This document shows, piece by piece, positions 15,142-24,888 of a DNA stretch of 50,122 nucleotides. Below the pieces are notes generated by a model that did no database searches, had not been told where the DNA came from, and saw only the letters and a list, made by a program, of their open reading frames with translations. Both the position numbers and the translations under genes were made by a program. Positions within the stretch are counted from its first letter, which is position 1. Each line of letters starts with the position of its first letter. Source of the stretch: an uncultured Propionibacteriaceae bacterium (GTDB lineage: Bacteria > Actinomycetota > Actinomycetes > Propionibacteriales > Propionibacteriaceae); the NCBI GenBank assembly GCA_937965785.1, contig CALCKT010000022.1:1-50122 (forward strand). The letters are read 5' to 3'.

Positions 15142-18100
15142 TCAGTCAAGGGTGGGGGTCTGCACCTTGACGACGTTTCCCGCGCTCACCCAGAAACCAC
15201 GGCCCGGCGGGAAATCGGCGGCCCGGGTTCGGGGCAGGGCGGCTTTCAGCAGGTCGCCGTCGGTGGTCTCGGGTTGTAGCAGCATGCCCTGGCGGGCTCC
15301 CTTGAGTTCCGGGACACTGGAGTTGAAACCCGAGAACGAGGCTGTTTCCCCGGCCCCCGCCATCAGGTGCCCGTTGCGGCGCGCCAGTTTCAATGCTTCC
15401 GCCAACGCCGAGTCCGCGAGGGAACCGGCCAGCTCTGAGAACTGCTCCACGAACACCGCGACGCGTGGCTGACCCGGTTCGGCCTCGGTGGTGAGGTAGG
15501 GCTTGAGCTGGTTGTTGATGTAGTCCTGCACCCGGTCGGGGCCCGTGATCGTCGCCGTCCACAGGTGCTCCAGCTTTGACAGGGGGGAGGGGCGGGCCGT
15601 CAGCAACACCCTCGGCACCTGCGGTTGGGCGTTCGCCATCGACTGCGCGAGCCACCGCACCAGCGACGTCACCCCCGACTTCGGGGGCCCGGCCAGCAGG
15701 TAAACCCCCTGAGGGTCGAAGCCGATGGGGCCGAGGCTCTGGTCCTCCAGGCCCAGCGTCGGGAAACCCCTCACCGTGACCGGGAGCTCGTCGGCCGACA
15801 CCTGCGCCGGCAGGCGTCTCACCGGGTCGGGACGTGTGCGCTGGAACTGCGCGACGCTCCGGGCCAGCAGCTCGATCTCCCGCGCCTGGGCCGGCGGTGA
15901 CGGGTCGCTGCCGAGCACCGCCAGCTGCATCTCGTTGCCGTCGCGGCTGTTCATGCAACGTCCCGGAGGACTGGCATTGTTCAGCACGTCCTTCTGGACG
16001 TTGAGGGTCAGGTACTGGTCTGCATCGCTCATCCGCAGCACGATCCGTTCCTGGAAGGAACCCTGCATGGCGGAGGGGATCGCGGCCATGCGGTCCGCGG
16101 TGGCCGCCACATGGATCCCGACGGCGCGACCTTCGGCCAGCAGCCTGTGGAACTGGGCGTAGGTTTTCGCTCGCTGCAACCCCGAATCGTACTCGGTGCG
16201 GAAGTTCTGGAATCCGTCGATCAGGATCAGGATGCGCGGCTCGTCCTGTTTCCCGGGTTGTTGCCGGTAGTTGCCGAGGCCGTTGGCCGCCACCGCGTTG
16301 AACGCTGCCGCCCGCTCGTCCAGTTTCTTGGTCAGCATCTCCATCAGTCGCGAAATCCGTTCGTCGTCGTCGCCTGAGATGATGGCGCCCACGTTCGGCA
16401 GTGCCTCGAGCATGTTGAGTCCGCCGCCTGCGAAATCCAGGCCGTAGATGTGAACGGGGCCGGAACGCGGCGTGATGGAGGCCGCTATCGCCAGCGACCG
16501 CAGTGCCGTGGTCTTGCCCGACCCTCCGGCCCCGTAGTAGACGATGTTGCCGCGCTCGTCCGGGAAGAAGGCGCCCGGGTGCTGGGCCTGGTTGTCCGGG
16601 TCGTCCACGACACCCAGCATGAGTTCGGAATCGCGCTGCTGCTTCAGAGTCAGCAGGTCGTAAGACTCGCTGAGGGTGTCCAGCCACGGCCTGCGAGGGG
16701 TCGGGACCCGCCCCAGTTTCGCGGCCTCCGAGACCGTGTGCACCACCCGCTCGATGTCCTTCTTCACCTGCTCACCGGATGCGGCTGCGCGGGGAATCTT
16801 CCACCTCGTAGCCATCCCGAAATCCAGCTCCTCGACATCGATGGGGGGAGCTGGAGGCTCCGCGGGTGTCTTGGCCCCCGGGAACGCCGACTGGAACGGG
16901 ATCAGCCGCCCCGGACCCATCTTCGCGACCCCCCGGCCAGGGTTCGCCGGGTCGATGGAGGCCGCGACGGGGCTTCCCAGCACGTCGGTGGAGTCGTGTT
17001 CGTCGTTCATGCGCAGCGCCACACGAAGGTTCGTGTTCGCCCGCAGGTTGTCCTTGATCACGCCAGCCGGCCGCTGTGTCGCCAGCACCAGGTGCAGCCC
17101 GAGCGAGCGACCACGCTGCGCCACGTCCACCACGCCGTCAATGAACTCCGGCACCTCACCGACCAGGGCGGCGAACTCGTCGACGATGATGATCAGGCTC
17201 GGCGGGCACTCCGGGTCGCCGCGTTTCTCGAATTCGATGAGATCCTTGACGCCCTTGGCGTTGAACAGGACTTCGCGGTGGTGGATCTCCGCTCTCAGGC
17301 TCCGCAGCGCACGTCTCACCAGGTAGGGCGACAGGTCGGTAACGATCCCGACGAAGTGCGGTAGCTTCACGCACTCGGCGAAGGCCGCGCCACCCTTGTA
17401 GTCGACGAACAGGAAGGTCACCCGGTCCGGGCTGTGGGCGTGTGCCATGCCCAGCACCCACGCCTGGAGGAACTCGGACTTACCGGCTCCCGTCGTGCCA
17501 CCCACCAGGGCGTGCGGCCCCTGGGAGCGCAGGTCGATGGTGAAAGGTTCCAGACCGGCGTGTCCGACGACGGCGCGCAGGTCCCCGGCGCGTTCCCGGG
17601 GCGCGGGCAGGGCCGACCGGTTCACGTAGGAGCCGTTGTCCCGCCACCGGGACAGCACCTGTTCGGGATCGTCCGCCGACGACCCCAGCAGACCGACCAC
17701 GGAGACCAGGCGCGGCAGGTCGGATTCGTCATCGACCGGTGAGGAGGCATCCACCAGCGGAGACATGGTCCTGGCCAGCGCATGGGCGGTCTCCAGGTCG
17801 ACGGCCTCGGTCGAGACAGATGCGAACACCCGCTCGGAACGCACCATGCCGACGAGCGCCTCACCGTTGGGTTGCAACTCCACGAAGCTCCGGCACGCGG
17901 CCGGGAACTGATGGCGTCCACCCGCCACCCACACCACGTACACCCCGACGTCGGGGCCGCGTTCGGCCACGCGCGCGACCCTGGCCAGATCGACGGCCGC
18001 CTCGTGCACCAGAAGGATCACGGCGGGCACCACCGGGTCGGGTGTTTTCTCACCTGATTGCAGCGGACCCCGCAGCGTCGGTTCGTCGCCCTCGGTGCGC

Positions 18101-19542
18101 AGTTCGATGAGGTCCTCGATCTGATCCAGCAACGCCCTGCCACTCGGCCCGTCGCCCGCCAGACACGGTCCCTCGATGGGCCGGTGCGACGACGATGTGT
18201 GCGGCAACCATTCGAGCCAGCTCCAGTGAGACTTGTTGTCGGTGGATGTGAGGCACGTCAGCACCACCTCGGCGGGGGAGTGCAGCACGGCTACCTGGAA
18301 GATCAGGCCGCGCGCGATCTCGATCAGGTTCGCGCTGTCGCCAGCGATCCCCAGACCACCCACCGACCTCAGGTCCGCGATGATCGGAGCCTCGTGGATC
18401 AGCCGGTACTTCTCGCGCAGTTGGGTCTGTTCCCGTTGCAACGCCACGAGCCCGCGACGCTGGGAGGCCTTGAACTGGTGCATGGCGCGGACCGAGCCGA
18501 TGCCCAACCGCACCTGCAGGAACTCGGGATGCTCGGGCTGCCTGCACCACAGCGCCCCGTTCCGGTTCATCGCCGCATCCACGCACTCGGCGGTGGAGGG
18601 ATACAGTCGGTGCAACTGGCGAAGCTCCAGTTCCTGGGCCTCGGCCATGTCGTGTTCCGCCAGTTTCATGCCCTCACGGAAATTGACCAAGTCGGCTTTC
18701 TGCTTGCGTTTGTTCTCGACCCGGGTGGCGATGTAGGTGCCCAGCATCAGGATCGGGCTCAGCGCCACGAACAACAGGGTCATGGGGGATTGCGTGAAGA
18801 AATACATCGACACCCCCATCACGAGCGGGGCGACGAGCGCCAGCCACGGGAACCGGGGGCGGGCCGGTGGCTCGGGGACATCCGGTAGGTCCAGTTCCGC
18901 CGCCGCGGGCCGGGTCAGCACCCGGGGCGGACGCATGTATGCCACCTCGACGCTGGCCCCGCCGCGCACGCCCCCCAAGGCGTCGATGCGCAGCTGGGTG
19001 TTGCCGAGCACCGCGACATCACCCGCGCCCAGCGTGGCCCGACTGACTCGCTGGTTGCCGACCAGCACCCCGTTGGCGGAGTTGTCGTCGATGATGTCCA
19101 CGGTGGTGCCGACCAGGACCCGGGCGTGAAGTTTTGAGACTTTCGGGTCGCTCAGCCGCGCATCGGCGTCGGGGGAGCGCCCGATTCTCGAGACGCCCAT
19201 CCGCAGCGGCACCTCCAGACCTGCGTCCGGCCCTTTCAACACCCGCAGCATGGCGCCGACAGTTTCGCTGACCACGTGGTTCTCGGGTTCGGGCACCACC
19301 TGGATCAGGCTGCCGGAGTGCACCCCCGACTCGGCGACGGCGGCGTCCGGGGACAGCACCGCGACGTGTCCGAGGGGGTCCTGGACCCACAGTGTCGGGC
19401 GCAGCTCCGGGGACTCGATCGGCTCGGGCATTCCCTCGCTGAGGATGGCGGTGGCCACATCGGTGGCGGTCGCGGTGGCGTCGGCGGTGATCAGCACGTT
19501 GTGCAATGAATCACCCCGCCTGAGAGTGACCCGGATCTGCAT
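15142..19542 (-). CDS. FHA-containing FtsK/SpoIIIE ATPase, EccC/EssC-like type VII motor
   Basis: 1466 aa. About residues 1-85 look like a ubiquitin-like/degenerate FHA domain. About 97-190 are an FHA domain (RIGRSPDADARLSDPKVSKLHAR, with S and H in place). Two transmembrane helices lie at about 230-275. Three P-loop modules follow. The first has an intact Walker A (GGTTGAGKS, about 680) and Walker B (LIIIVDEFAAL). The second has GAGGSGKT (about 1002) with a weak Walker B (ILILIDGF). The third has GPPKSGVTS (about 1283), lacking the lysine. This matches EssC/EccC motors, where only the first site is catalytic and the others bind substrates. Membrane motor for WXG100 export. Start overlaps the upstream stop (ATGA). 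Confidence 0.92.
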   Translation of the reverse strand: MQIRVTLRRGDSLHNVLITADATATATDVATAILSEGMPEPIESPELRPTLWVQDPLGHVAVLSPDAAVAESGVHSGSLIQVVPEPENHVVSETVGAMLRVLKGPDAGLEVPLRMGVSRIGRSPDADARLSDPKVSKLHARVLVGTTVDIIDDNSANGVLVGNQRVSRATLGAGDVAVLGNTQLRIDALGGVRGGASVEVAYMRPPRVLTRPAAAELDLPDVPEPPARPRFPWLALVAPLVMGVSMYFFTQSPMTLLFVALSPILMLGTYIATRVENKRKQKADLVNFREGMKLAEHDMAEAQELELRQLHRLYPSTAECVDAAMNRNGALWCRQPEHPEFLQVRLGIGSVRAMHQFKASQRRGLVALQREQTQLREKYRLIHEAPIIADLRSVGGLGIAGDSANLIEIARGLIFQVAVLHSPAEVVLTCLTSTDNKSHWSWLEWLPHTSSSHRPIEGPCLAGDGPSGRALLDQIEDLIELRTEGDEPTLRGPLQSGEKTPDPVVPAVILLVHEAAVDLARVARVAERGPDVGVYVVWVAGGRHQFPAACRSFVELQPNGEALVGMVRSERVFASVSTEAVDLETAHALARTMSPLVDASSPVDDESDLPRLVSVVGLLGSSADDPEQVLSRWRDNGSYVNRSALPAPRERAGDLRAVVGHAGLEPFTIDLRSQGPHALVGGTTGAGKSEFLQAWVLGMAHAHSPDRVTFLFVDYKGGAAFAECVKLPHFVGIVTDLSPYLVRRALRSLRAEIHHREVLFNAKGVKDLIEFEKRGDPECPPSLIIIVDEFAALVGEVPEFIDGVVDVAQRGRSLGLHLVLATQRPAGVIKDNLRANTNLRVALRMNDEHDSTDVLGSPVAASIDPANPGRGVAKMGPGRLIPFQSAFPGAKTPAEPPAPPIDVEELDFGMATRWKIPRAAASGEQVKKDIERVVHTVSEAAKLGRVPTPRRPWLDTLSESYDLLTLKQQRDSELMLGVVDDPDNQAQHPGAFFPDERGNIVYYGAGGSGKTTALRSLAIAASITPRSGPVHIYGLDFAGGGLNMLEALPNVGAIISGDDDERISRLMEMLTKKLDERAAAFNAVAANGLGNYRQQPGKQDEPRILILIDGFQNFRTEYDSGLQRAKTYAQFHRLLAEGRAVGIHVAATADRMAAIPSAMQGSFQERIVLRMSDADQYLTLNVQKDVLNNASPPGRCMNSRDGNEMQLAVLGSDPSPPAQAREIELLARSVAQFQRTRPDPVRRLPAQVSADELPVTVRGFPTLGLEDQSLGPIGFDPQGVYLLAGPPKSGVTSLVRWLAQSMANAQPQVPRVLLTARPSPLSKLEHLWTATITGPDRVQDYINNQLKPYLTTEAEPGQPRVAVFVEQFSELAGSLADSALAEALKLARRNGHLMAGAGETASFSGFNSSVPELKGARQGMLLQPETTDGDLLKAALPRTRAADFPPGRGFWVSAGNVVKVQTPTLD

Positions 19543-20258
19543 CAGTCCTCCATCATCTTGCGGTTCTGAGCTGCCTCGATGTCCAGCACGGGCAGGTGCT
19601 CGGCCGTAACGAGGCGGGATGAGACCGCCCAGTCCACGAGATTGGCGCGGCGGCTGTGAGCCTGGGACCCCACGCCACCGTGCAGCCCCTTGACACCGGC
19701 CTTGTCGAGCTTGTCACACACGTTGTCGAGCTTCCGGTTGAAGCGGGTCTGGGTCCATCCCAGCCGCGCCGCCGCCTCGCTGGCCGACGGGATCTGCCAG
19801 CTCCCCACCCCGGCGCGGCTCAGCACAGGTTCCGCGAGGGCCAGGATCGCCAACAGCTGTGAATGGGTGAACCGGGTCTCCCCCATGGTGGTGTCCCCCT
19901 GCCCCTCCTCTGGCAACACCACCATCTGGAACACCGAGGATGTCAGTGACACCTCGATCTCGTAGCTGATCCGCCCGGCGTTGAAGGTCAGCAACATCGA
20001 CTCGAACACCAGTGGCAGCCCCGCGCCGGGCGGGAGCGTGCTGGTGGTGAACCGGTTGATGTCCGACAGCCGGGCCGGGATACGGCTTCCGATGTTGTAC
20101 ACCCACCACATCTGCCCGTCGTGACGGATGGACAGGAACTGGCGATGCAGGTAGGGGTTGTCGTCAATGGCGAGATCCCCGGCGCGTCCGACGATGAACT
20201 CCTGGCCCGGCTCCACGTGGTACACCTCGCCGGCGAAGTCGATCTGCAGGGTGCTCAT
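19542..20258 (-). CDS. FHA-like domain plus C-terminal winged-helix-like protein
   Basis: 238 aa. The N-terminal ~100 residues form an FHA-like beta sandwich (EFIVGRAGDLAIDDNPYLHR, then MWWVYNIGSRIPARLS). The C-terminal 100 residues look like a small helix-turn-helix domain (FTHSQLLAILALAEPVL, then SEAAARLGWTQTRFNRKLDN). Combining phosphopeptide reading with a DNA-binding-like domain suggests a phosphorylation-responsive regulator or adaptor, perhaps of this very operon. Both ends overlap their neighbours by 4 nt, so it is made together with the kinase and the ATPase. The domain calls are moderate and the role is inferred. Confidence 0.65.
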   Translation of the reverse strand: MSTLQIDFAGEVYHVEPGQEFIVGRAGDLAIDDNPYLHRQFLSIRHDGQMWWVYNIGSRIPARLSDINRFTTSTLPPGAGLPLVFESMLLTFNAGRISYEIEVSLTSSVFQMVVLPEEGQGDTTMGETRFTHSQLLAILALAEPVLSRAGVGSWQIPSASEAAARLGWTQTRFNRKLDNVCDKLDKAGVKGLHGGVGSQAHSRRANLVDWAVSSRLVTAEHLPVLDIEAAQNRKMMED

Positions 20259-21844
20259 GTCGCACACCCCCTGACCGGTTCGGAGCTTCGACCGTTCCTC
20301 CGGGTCAGGGCCACCTCCAGGCACGTGTCGCCCGGCAGCGTCGAGACGGTGATGGTGGTTTCGCTGGTCGCTTCGTAGGCGGTTCCGTTCCGGGGATCCA
20401 GCAGCGTGTAGCGAAACTGGTCTCCTGGCTCGGGAGCGGGATTGGTCCACGTGAACGTGGCCTTGTCGCCTTCGATGCGTCCGGTCAGGTCGGTTACCTT
20501 GGGAACGACGACGAGGGGATCGACCGGATGACCGCTGCGAGCCGGACTGGCGGTGATGTCTGGGGTGGTGGCTCCCCGCCCCTGGTTGAGCGTGAACACC
20601 AGGACCGCCCCGACGATCACCGCCAGCACCAGCCCCAGGGAGACGATCAGTTTCCAAGGGGTCCTGCCTCCGACGGGGGCGACGGGCTCGGTGGGTGGGA
20701 TCCTCGGGGTTTCGACGATCTGTTCCCGCGGTGCGGGGGCCGGTTGTTCGTCGGTGAAGGTGAAATCCCGCAGGCCCGGGGCGGCCACACCCCGGCCGTG
20801 CTGCAGCACCGCCGGGGTGTGGCCGCCGGAGTCCGAACTGTCCAGCGCCGTCGTCGAACCGGATGTGGGGCCGGTCAGCTGGCTGGTTGAATCCGGATTG
20901 TTGGGGTCGATCAGCTGGAAACCCGAGATCCGGGTGCCTTCGTCGAGCAGTTCACTCTCGTCCTGTTGAATCTGTTCGGGTTCGGTGAACACGTCGATGG
21001 AAGTGACGGGCTGGTTGATCAGGCCTTGGACACCCTGCAGGGCCCGGGCGAAATCGATGGCGGTCTGGAAACGCTCCTCCGGCTCCTTGGCCAGCCCCAC
21101 CGCGAGCACCCGTTCCAGTTGCTCTGGTACGTCGGTGCGCATCGTTCGGGGTGCCTGCATGGTTCTGACCCGCGCCTCCATGTGCAGCCGGTCGTTCAAC
21201 TCGCCCGAGACGTACATGGGGCTGTGTCCCATCAGCAGGGCCCAGACCGTGGCGGCCAGGGAGTAGACGTCGCTCCACGGCCCAACCAGCCCCGCCGAAC
21301 TCCCGAACTGCTCCGGTGGGGCCCACAGGGGACTCAACGCCAGCTGCGCCGAGGCGCCCTCCTCCAGGGAGACCGAAATTCCGAAGTCGGTCAGGGCTGG
21401 CCGGGAGAATGCGGTGAACATGATGTTGGCGGGTTTGATGTCGCGGTGAAGAATCCCCAGCCGGTGAGCGGTTTCAACCGCGCCGGCGATCTGGATGCCC
21501 AGTTCCATCGCCTTCGCGGCGCTGTAGGATTTGCGGGCGATGACGTCACCCAGGTGCCGTGGCGAACACATCTCCATCACCAGGAAGGGGCGGCCGTCGT
21601 CGGCGACGCCGACCTGGAAGACGCTGACGATGTTGGGGTGGCTGCTGAGCTTGGCCATGGTGCTGGCCTCGGTGCGGAAGGCCTGCCGTGCCTTGTCAGT
21701 GACCTCGCGGTGGAGGACCTTGATCGCCACCTCGCGGTCGAGGCTGTGGTCGCGGTACCGGAAAACGTCGGCGAAACCACCACCCCCCAGCCAGTCGATG
21801 AGCGTGAACCCGGGAAGTTTCGGGGCGGCTTTGCGTGGTGGCAT
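20255..21844 (-). CDS. Transmembrane Ser/Thr protein kinase with extracellular FN3-like domain
   Basis: 529 aa. A complete Hanks-type kinase domain occupies about residues 12-275: Gly-loop LGGGGFADVF, ATP lysine in VAIKVL, catalytic HRDIKPANIM, DFG in LTDFGISV and the APPEQ version of APE. A Thr/Pro-rich juxtamembrane linker follows. One transmembrane helix lies at about 395-415, and a C-terminal ~85-residue extracellular domain (PKVTDLTGRIEGDKATFTWT...) has fibronectin type III character. There are no PASTA repeats, so it is not PknB-like in sensing. It should phosphorylate FHA-binding partners encoded next to it, opposed by the PP2C gene two positions upstream. It resembles the Pkb2-type kinase of the bifidobacterial PFNA cluster. 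Confidence 0.93.
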   Translation of the reverse strand: MPPRKAAPKLPGFTLIDWLGGGGFADVFRYRDHSLDREVAIKVLHREVTDKARQAFRTEASTMAKLSSHPNIVSVFQVGVADDGRPFLVMEMCSPRHLGDVIARKSYSAAKAMELGIQIAGAVETAHRLGILHRDIKPANIMFTAFSRPALTDFGISVSLEEGASAQLALSPLWAPPEQFGSSAGLVGPWSDVYSLAATVWALLMGHSPMYVSGELNDRLHMEARVRTMQAPRTMRTDVPEQLERVLAVGLAKEPEERFQTAIDFARALQGVQGLINQPVTSIDVFTEPEQIQQDESELLDEGTRISGFQLIDPNNPDSTSQLTGPTSGSTTALDSSDSGGHTPAVLQHGRGVAAPGLRDFTFTDEQPAPAPREQIVETPRIPPTEPVAPVGGRTPWKLIVSLGLVLAVIVGAVLVFTLNQGRGATTPDITASPARSGHPVDPLVVVPKVTDLTGRIEGDKATFTWTNPAPEPGDQFRYTLLDPRNGTAYEATSETTITVSTLPGDTCLEVALTRRNGRSSEPVRGCAT

Positions 21845-21845
21845 G

Positions 21846-23084
21846 TCAGGGGATCCGATCCAGATTGATGAACACCCCGTGCCCCAGATCGATCACGTCC
21901 CCCGGAACCAGAGGGGTGTCGTTCTCCGGCAACCGGACGGGTGGGTTTCCGTGACGCCGCAGGTAGGAGCCGTTGCTGGACCCCAGATCGCGGACCAGCA
22001 CCGACCAGCCCTCCAGGACGAAGGCGATGTGGTTGCTGGAGATGTGACGGTGGGGCAGAGCTATCAGACGCGGTGGCTCCGCCGACGGAAGGGCCGTGGT
22101 CCTGGGGTTGCGGCCCGCCACCACGGGACCGCGCAACGGCACCGTCTCGCCACCGGCGATCCGCAACCAGCCCAGCTGCGGTCGCTCCACCAGCCGGGGC
22201 TGCTGCTCGCCCATGGGTGCGTCGCACTGGTAGCACTGGATCCGCTGCGGGGGGTTCGGGTGACCCCCGGCACAGAAGACCGCCAGGACCTGCGGCCCGT
22301 GGGCTTCGGGAAACGTGGCGATCGGAATCTCGACGTCATCGGCGACGGTCAGACCGTCACGCAGCTCACCTGTGGTGTCCCTCTGCTCGTCCCTCCCGTC
22401 AGTTTCGGGTTCCACCGCCTCCGACTCATCCCACAGGTGGGAGTAGGGGCTCTCGGGGGCCGCCCGGGATGCCTCCGGGGGCGGGTCGGCGGGTTCGGAC
22501 AGGGTGGTGTGCCCTCCGGGCGCCGGGTCTGGTGCCGGGGCGGGGAGGTTCCGTTTGGGGACCGTGATCATCACGGCCGCCTCCCCGGTGTCCTGGCCGG
22601 GGCCCTGATCCTCCTCGTGGGCCGGGGGTTTTGCAGGGGACGGTGATCCGGTACCGGCGGACCACGCGACCCGGTCCCCGTCGACGATCCCGCACACGAG
22701 CGGCAGGGTTCGTTCGTGCGCGCCCGGGGCCTGCAACTCCGCTGCGACGGCCCCCACCACCAGCTTCTCCTCCCAAGTGGTGATGTCCTCACCGCTCAGC
22801 CGGATCTCACGCTCCCCGGTGTGGACCGACACCAACCATGACCCGCGAACGGCCACGTGGGCTCCGCGTTCGTCCAGGATCGCCACGGCAAAAGGTGGGA
22901 TGTTCAACAGTCCGGCGCCCGTGGTCTCCATCAGGACCTGCAGGAAGGTTTCGAGCCCCGCCTCGTGCCTCACGGCCTCCCAGAGCTTTTCGGCCTGCTC
23001 GTCACTGATCCTGCTGTCCAGCAGCGCCATGCCCCGTTCCCAGGCCAGCAGCCTGCAGGTTCCGGGGGCCCATCGCTTGGTCAT
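21846..23084 (-). CDS. FHA domain protein with Cys-pair element
   Basis: 412 aa. The C-terminal ~110 residues are a canonical FHA domain: VVAGRNPRTT, then HRHISSNHIAFV (phosphothreonine-binding Ser and His) and LVRDLGSSNGSYLRR. Just before it, CAGGHPNPPQRIQCYQC could be a zinc-ribbon-like Cys cluster (three Cys seen). The N-terminal 150 residues are a globular alpha/beta domain I do not recognise, and the middle is Pro/Glu-rich. There are no membrane segments. Overlaps the PP2C gene by 4 nt and lies 1 nt before the kinase. Probably a phospho-dependent adaptor for the secretion machine. Confidence 0.85.
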   Translation of the reverse strand: MTKRWAPGTCRLLAWERGMALLDSRISDEQAEKLWEAVRHEAGLETFLQVLMETTGAGLLNIPPFAVAILDERGAHVAVRGSWLVSVHTGEREIRLSGEDITTWEEKLVVGAVAAELQAPGAHERTLPLVCGIVDGDRVAWSAGTGSPSPAKPPAHEEDQGPGQDTGEAAVMITVPKRNLPAPAPDPAPGGHTTLSEPADPPPEASRAAPESPYSHLWDESEAVEPETDGRDEQRDTTGELRDGLTVADDVEIPIATFPEAHGPQVLAVFCAGGHPNPPQRIQCYQCDAPMGEQQPRLVERPQLGWLRIAGGETVPLRGPVVAGRNPRTTALPSAEPPRLIALPHRHISSNHIAFVLEGWSVLVRDLGSSNGSYLRRHGNPPVRLPENDTPLVPGDVIDLGHGVFINLDRIP

Positions 23085-23887
23085 GGAATCAGCTCCTCCT
23101 CCTGAGCGGTCTCGTCGTCACGCAGCGTGGCCTCGTCGATTTCCGTGAGCGCACCGAAGGCCGGAAACACCTCGTCGGCGACCACGACCACCGCCGTCGC
23201 GTTGTCCCTTCCCCCGGCGGCGTTCGCCGCATCCACCAGGGCATCGGCCTTCCGCTGGGGATCGGTGCCCTCCAGCAGGATCGCCGTCATCAGATGCTGC
23301 GCGAGGTCGGCGTAGAGCCCGTCGGAACAGATCAACACCTGGTCACCCGGTTGCGCCGGGATCAGCCACTGGTCGGGTTGCAGTGGTTTCGTCAGCCCGG
23401 CCCCCAACGCGCGGGTGATCACGTTTCGGCTGGCGGTGCCCGGTCCCTCGTAGCGCACGGAGTGGTCTGTGGTGATCTGGGTCAGCGAGCCCCGGCGCAG
23501 CAGGTAGACCCGGGAATCACCGACGTTGAAGACCAGCCAGCAGGGATGGCCGGACTGGAGACTGAGCCCCACTCCGGCGACGGTGCTGCCGGGGGGACGT
23601 CCCTCTCCCGAGAGCCTGCGGATGGTTGCTGCTGCCGCGTTGACGCCATCTATCACCCCGTCGGAGGTGGCCCAGGTCAGTCCTGCTGGGGGGCGGAAGG
23701 CCTCGACCGCCGCCCTTGCGGCATCCTGGCCGTTGGAGTGCCCGCCCATTCCGTCCGCTACCAGGAAGTAGGGAGCGGCGGCCAGGAACGAATCCTCGTT
23801 GCGGGGTCGCACCTGTCCCCGGTCGGAGCGGCCGCCGTGGCGCACCTCGAATCTCGGCCGGTCCACATCGGTTCCCGGGGGGATCAT
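23081..23887 (-). CDS. PP2C-type Ser/Thr protein phosphatase
   Basis: 268 aa, one PPM/PP2C catalytic domain. Metal-binding motifs are complete: VRPRNEDSF, VADGMGGHSNG, FNVGDSRVYLLR, ICSDGL and the C-terminal GGRDNATAVVV. Mg2+/Mn2+-dependent removal of phosphate from Ser/Thr of the proteins phosphorylated by the neighbouring kinase. It is cytoplasmic with no membrane segment; the last ~30 residues are acidic. Overlaps both neighbours by 4 nt. Corresponds to PrpC of PFNA clusters. Confidence 0.95.
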   Translation of the reverse strand: MIPPGTDVDRPRFEVRHGGRSDRGQVRPRNEDSFLAAAPYFLVADGMGGHSNGQDAARAAVEAFRPPAGLTWATSDGVIDGVNAAAATIRRLSGEGRPPGSTVAGVGLSLQSGHPCWLVFNVGDSRVYLLRRGSLTQITTDHSVRYEGPGTASRNVITRALGAGLTKPLQPDQWLIPAQPGDQVLICSDGLYADLAQHLMTAILLEGTDPQRKADALVDAANAAGGRDNATAVVVVADEVFPAFGALTEIDEATLRDDETAQEEELIP

Positions 23888-24888
23888 GACACGACCTTGA
23901 ATGAGCGACCACCGAAATGCACCGTCGCCTGGCCGGGAACCTCAATCACCTGCTGTGGGGGGATCCTCATCTTCGTCTCGTTCAACTCGAAGACGACCCC
24001 GTTACAGGAACCGATGTCCCTGACCTTGACCCTTCCCCCCTCCGCCACGACCACGATGTGGGTCTTCGACAGCTTCATCGACAGGTCCTCCAAGTCGACC
24101 AACCGGGCCTCCCGGAAACCCTCGGGCGCGACGGGATTGCGTCCGAGAACCACCGGGGCATCCAGGGTGAGGAGCGTGTCGTCGTCGAGCTGGATGGTGA
24201 TTTCCTCCGGGGTGCAGAGACACGCATCCAGTTCCGTCTCATCAACGACCGGGGCCGGTGGTGTCGCGACCGGGAACGACGGCGAGGGCGTCGCCCGGGG
24301 TGGTGCGAACGGGGAGGCGACAATCACGCCGGGCGACGAACCGGGTTGCTGGGGGCCGACCGGGGGAGAGGAGACCATGCCGGGCATGGTGACCTGCTGC
24401 ACCCGCGCCGGGGGAGCCTTGGGGGCTAGAGCGGTCGGGTCGAAGGCATCACGGATCTGCTTCGGATGCACCGCCACCAGGCCCAGCCATCGATCCACCA
24501 GCGACTGCCCGTTCCGGTGGGTGAGAGACAGCACGACACCCATGACACCCAGGCTTGCGTAGAACATCAGGGTCGTGAGCAGCCGCCCCAGGAACGCCTT
24601 GCCGCCGGCGCGCTGACCGGTCCTCACCGATCGGTACTCGAAGCCCAGCATCGTCGCTGGGACGGTGCGTGACTGGAACAGCAGGAGCACGGTGTTGATC
24701 AAGAACCACACTCCGAAGACCGCGGTGCAGGGCACCAACCAGGCGTCATCGATCCTCACTCGGAGCTGGAGCACGATCATCCCCGCCAGGATGGCCTCCG
24801 GCAGGGCCAGCAGGACGCGGGCCGATGCCCGCCGGATGGTGGTGACCGTGGCCCCTTTGAAAAGGTCGGGTATCGGTTCACTCGCCAC
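23884..24888 (-). CDS. RDD-family membrane protein with C-terminal FHA domain
   Basis: 334 aa from a GTG at 24888 (AGGAGG upstream). The N-terminal ~150 residues are an RDD-type membrane domain with three hydrophobic helices (for example VLLALPEAILAGMIVLQLRV and WLVPCTAVFGVWFLINTVLL) and FEYRSVRTGQRAG. A Pro/Ser/Val linker follows. The last ~95 residues are an FHA domain (VVLGRNPVAPEG, SMKLSKTHIVVV, VRDIGSCNGVVF). This anchors a phosphopeptide reader in the membrane beside the EccC-like motor. Overlaps the transglutaminase-fold gene by 11 nt. Confidence 0.88.
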   Translation of the reverse strand: MASEPIPDLFKGATVTTIRRASARVLLALPEAILAGMIVLQLRVRIDDAWLVPCTAVFGVWFLINTVLLLFQSRTVPATMLGFEYRSVRTGQRAGGKAFLGRLLTTLMFYASLGVMGVVLSLTHRNGQSLVDRWLGLVAVHPKQIRDAFDPTALAPKAPPARVQQVTMPGMVSSPPVGPQQPGSSPGVIVASPFAPPRATPSPSFPVATPPAPVVDETELDACLCTPEEITIQLDDDTLLTLDAPVVLGRNPVAPEGFREARLVDLEDLSMKLSKTHIVVVAEGGRVKVRDIGSCNGVVFELNETKMRIPPQQVIEVPGQATVHFGGRSFKVVS

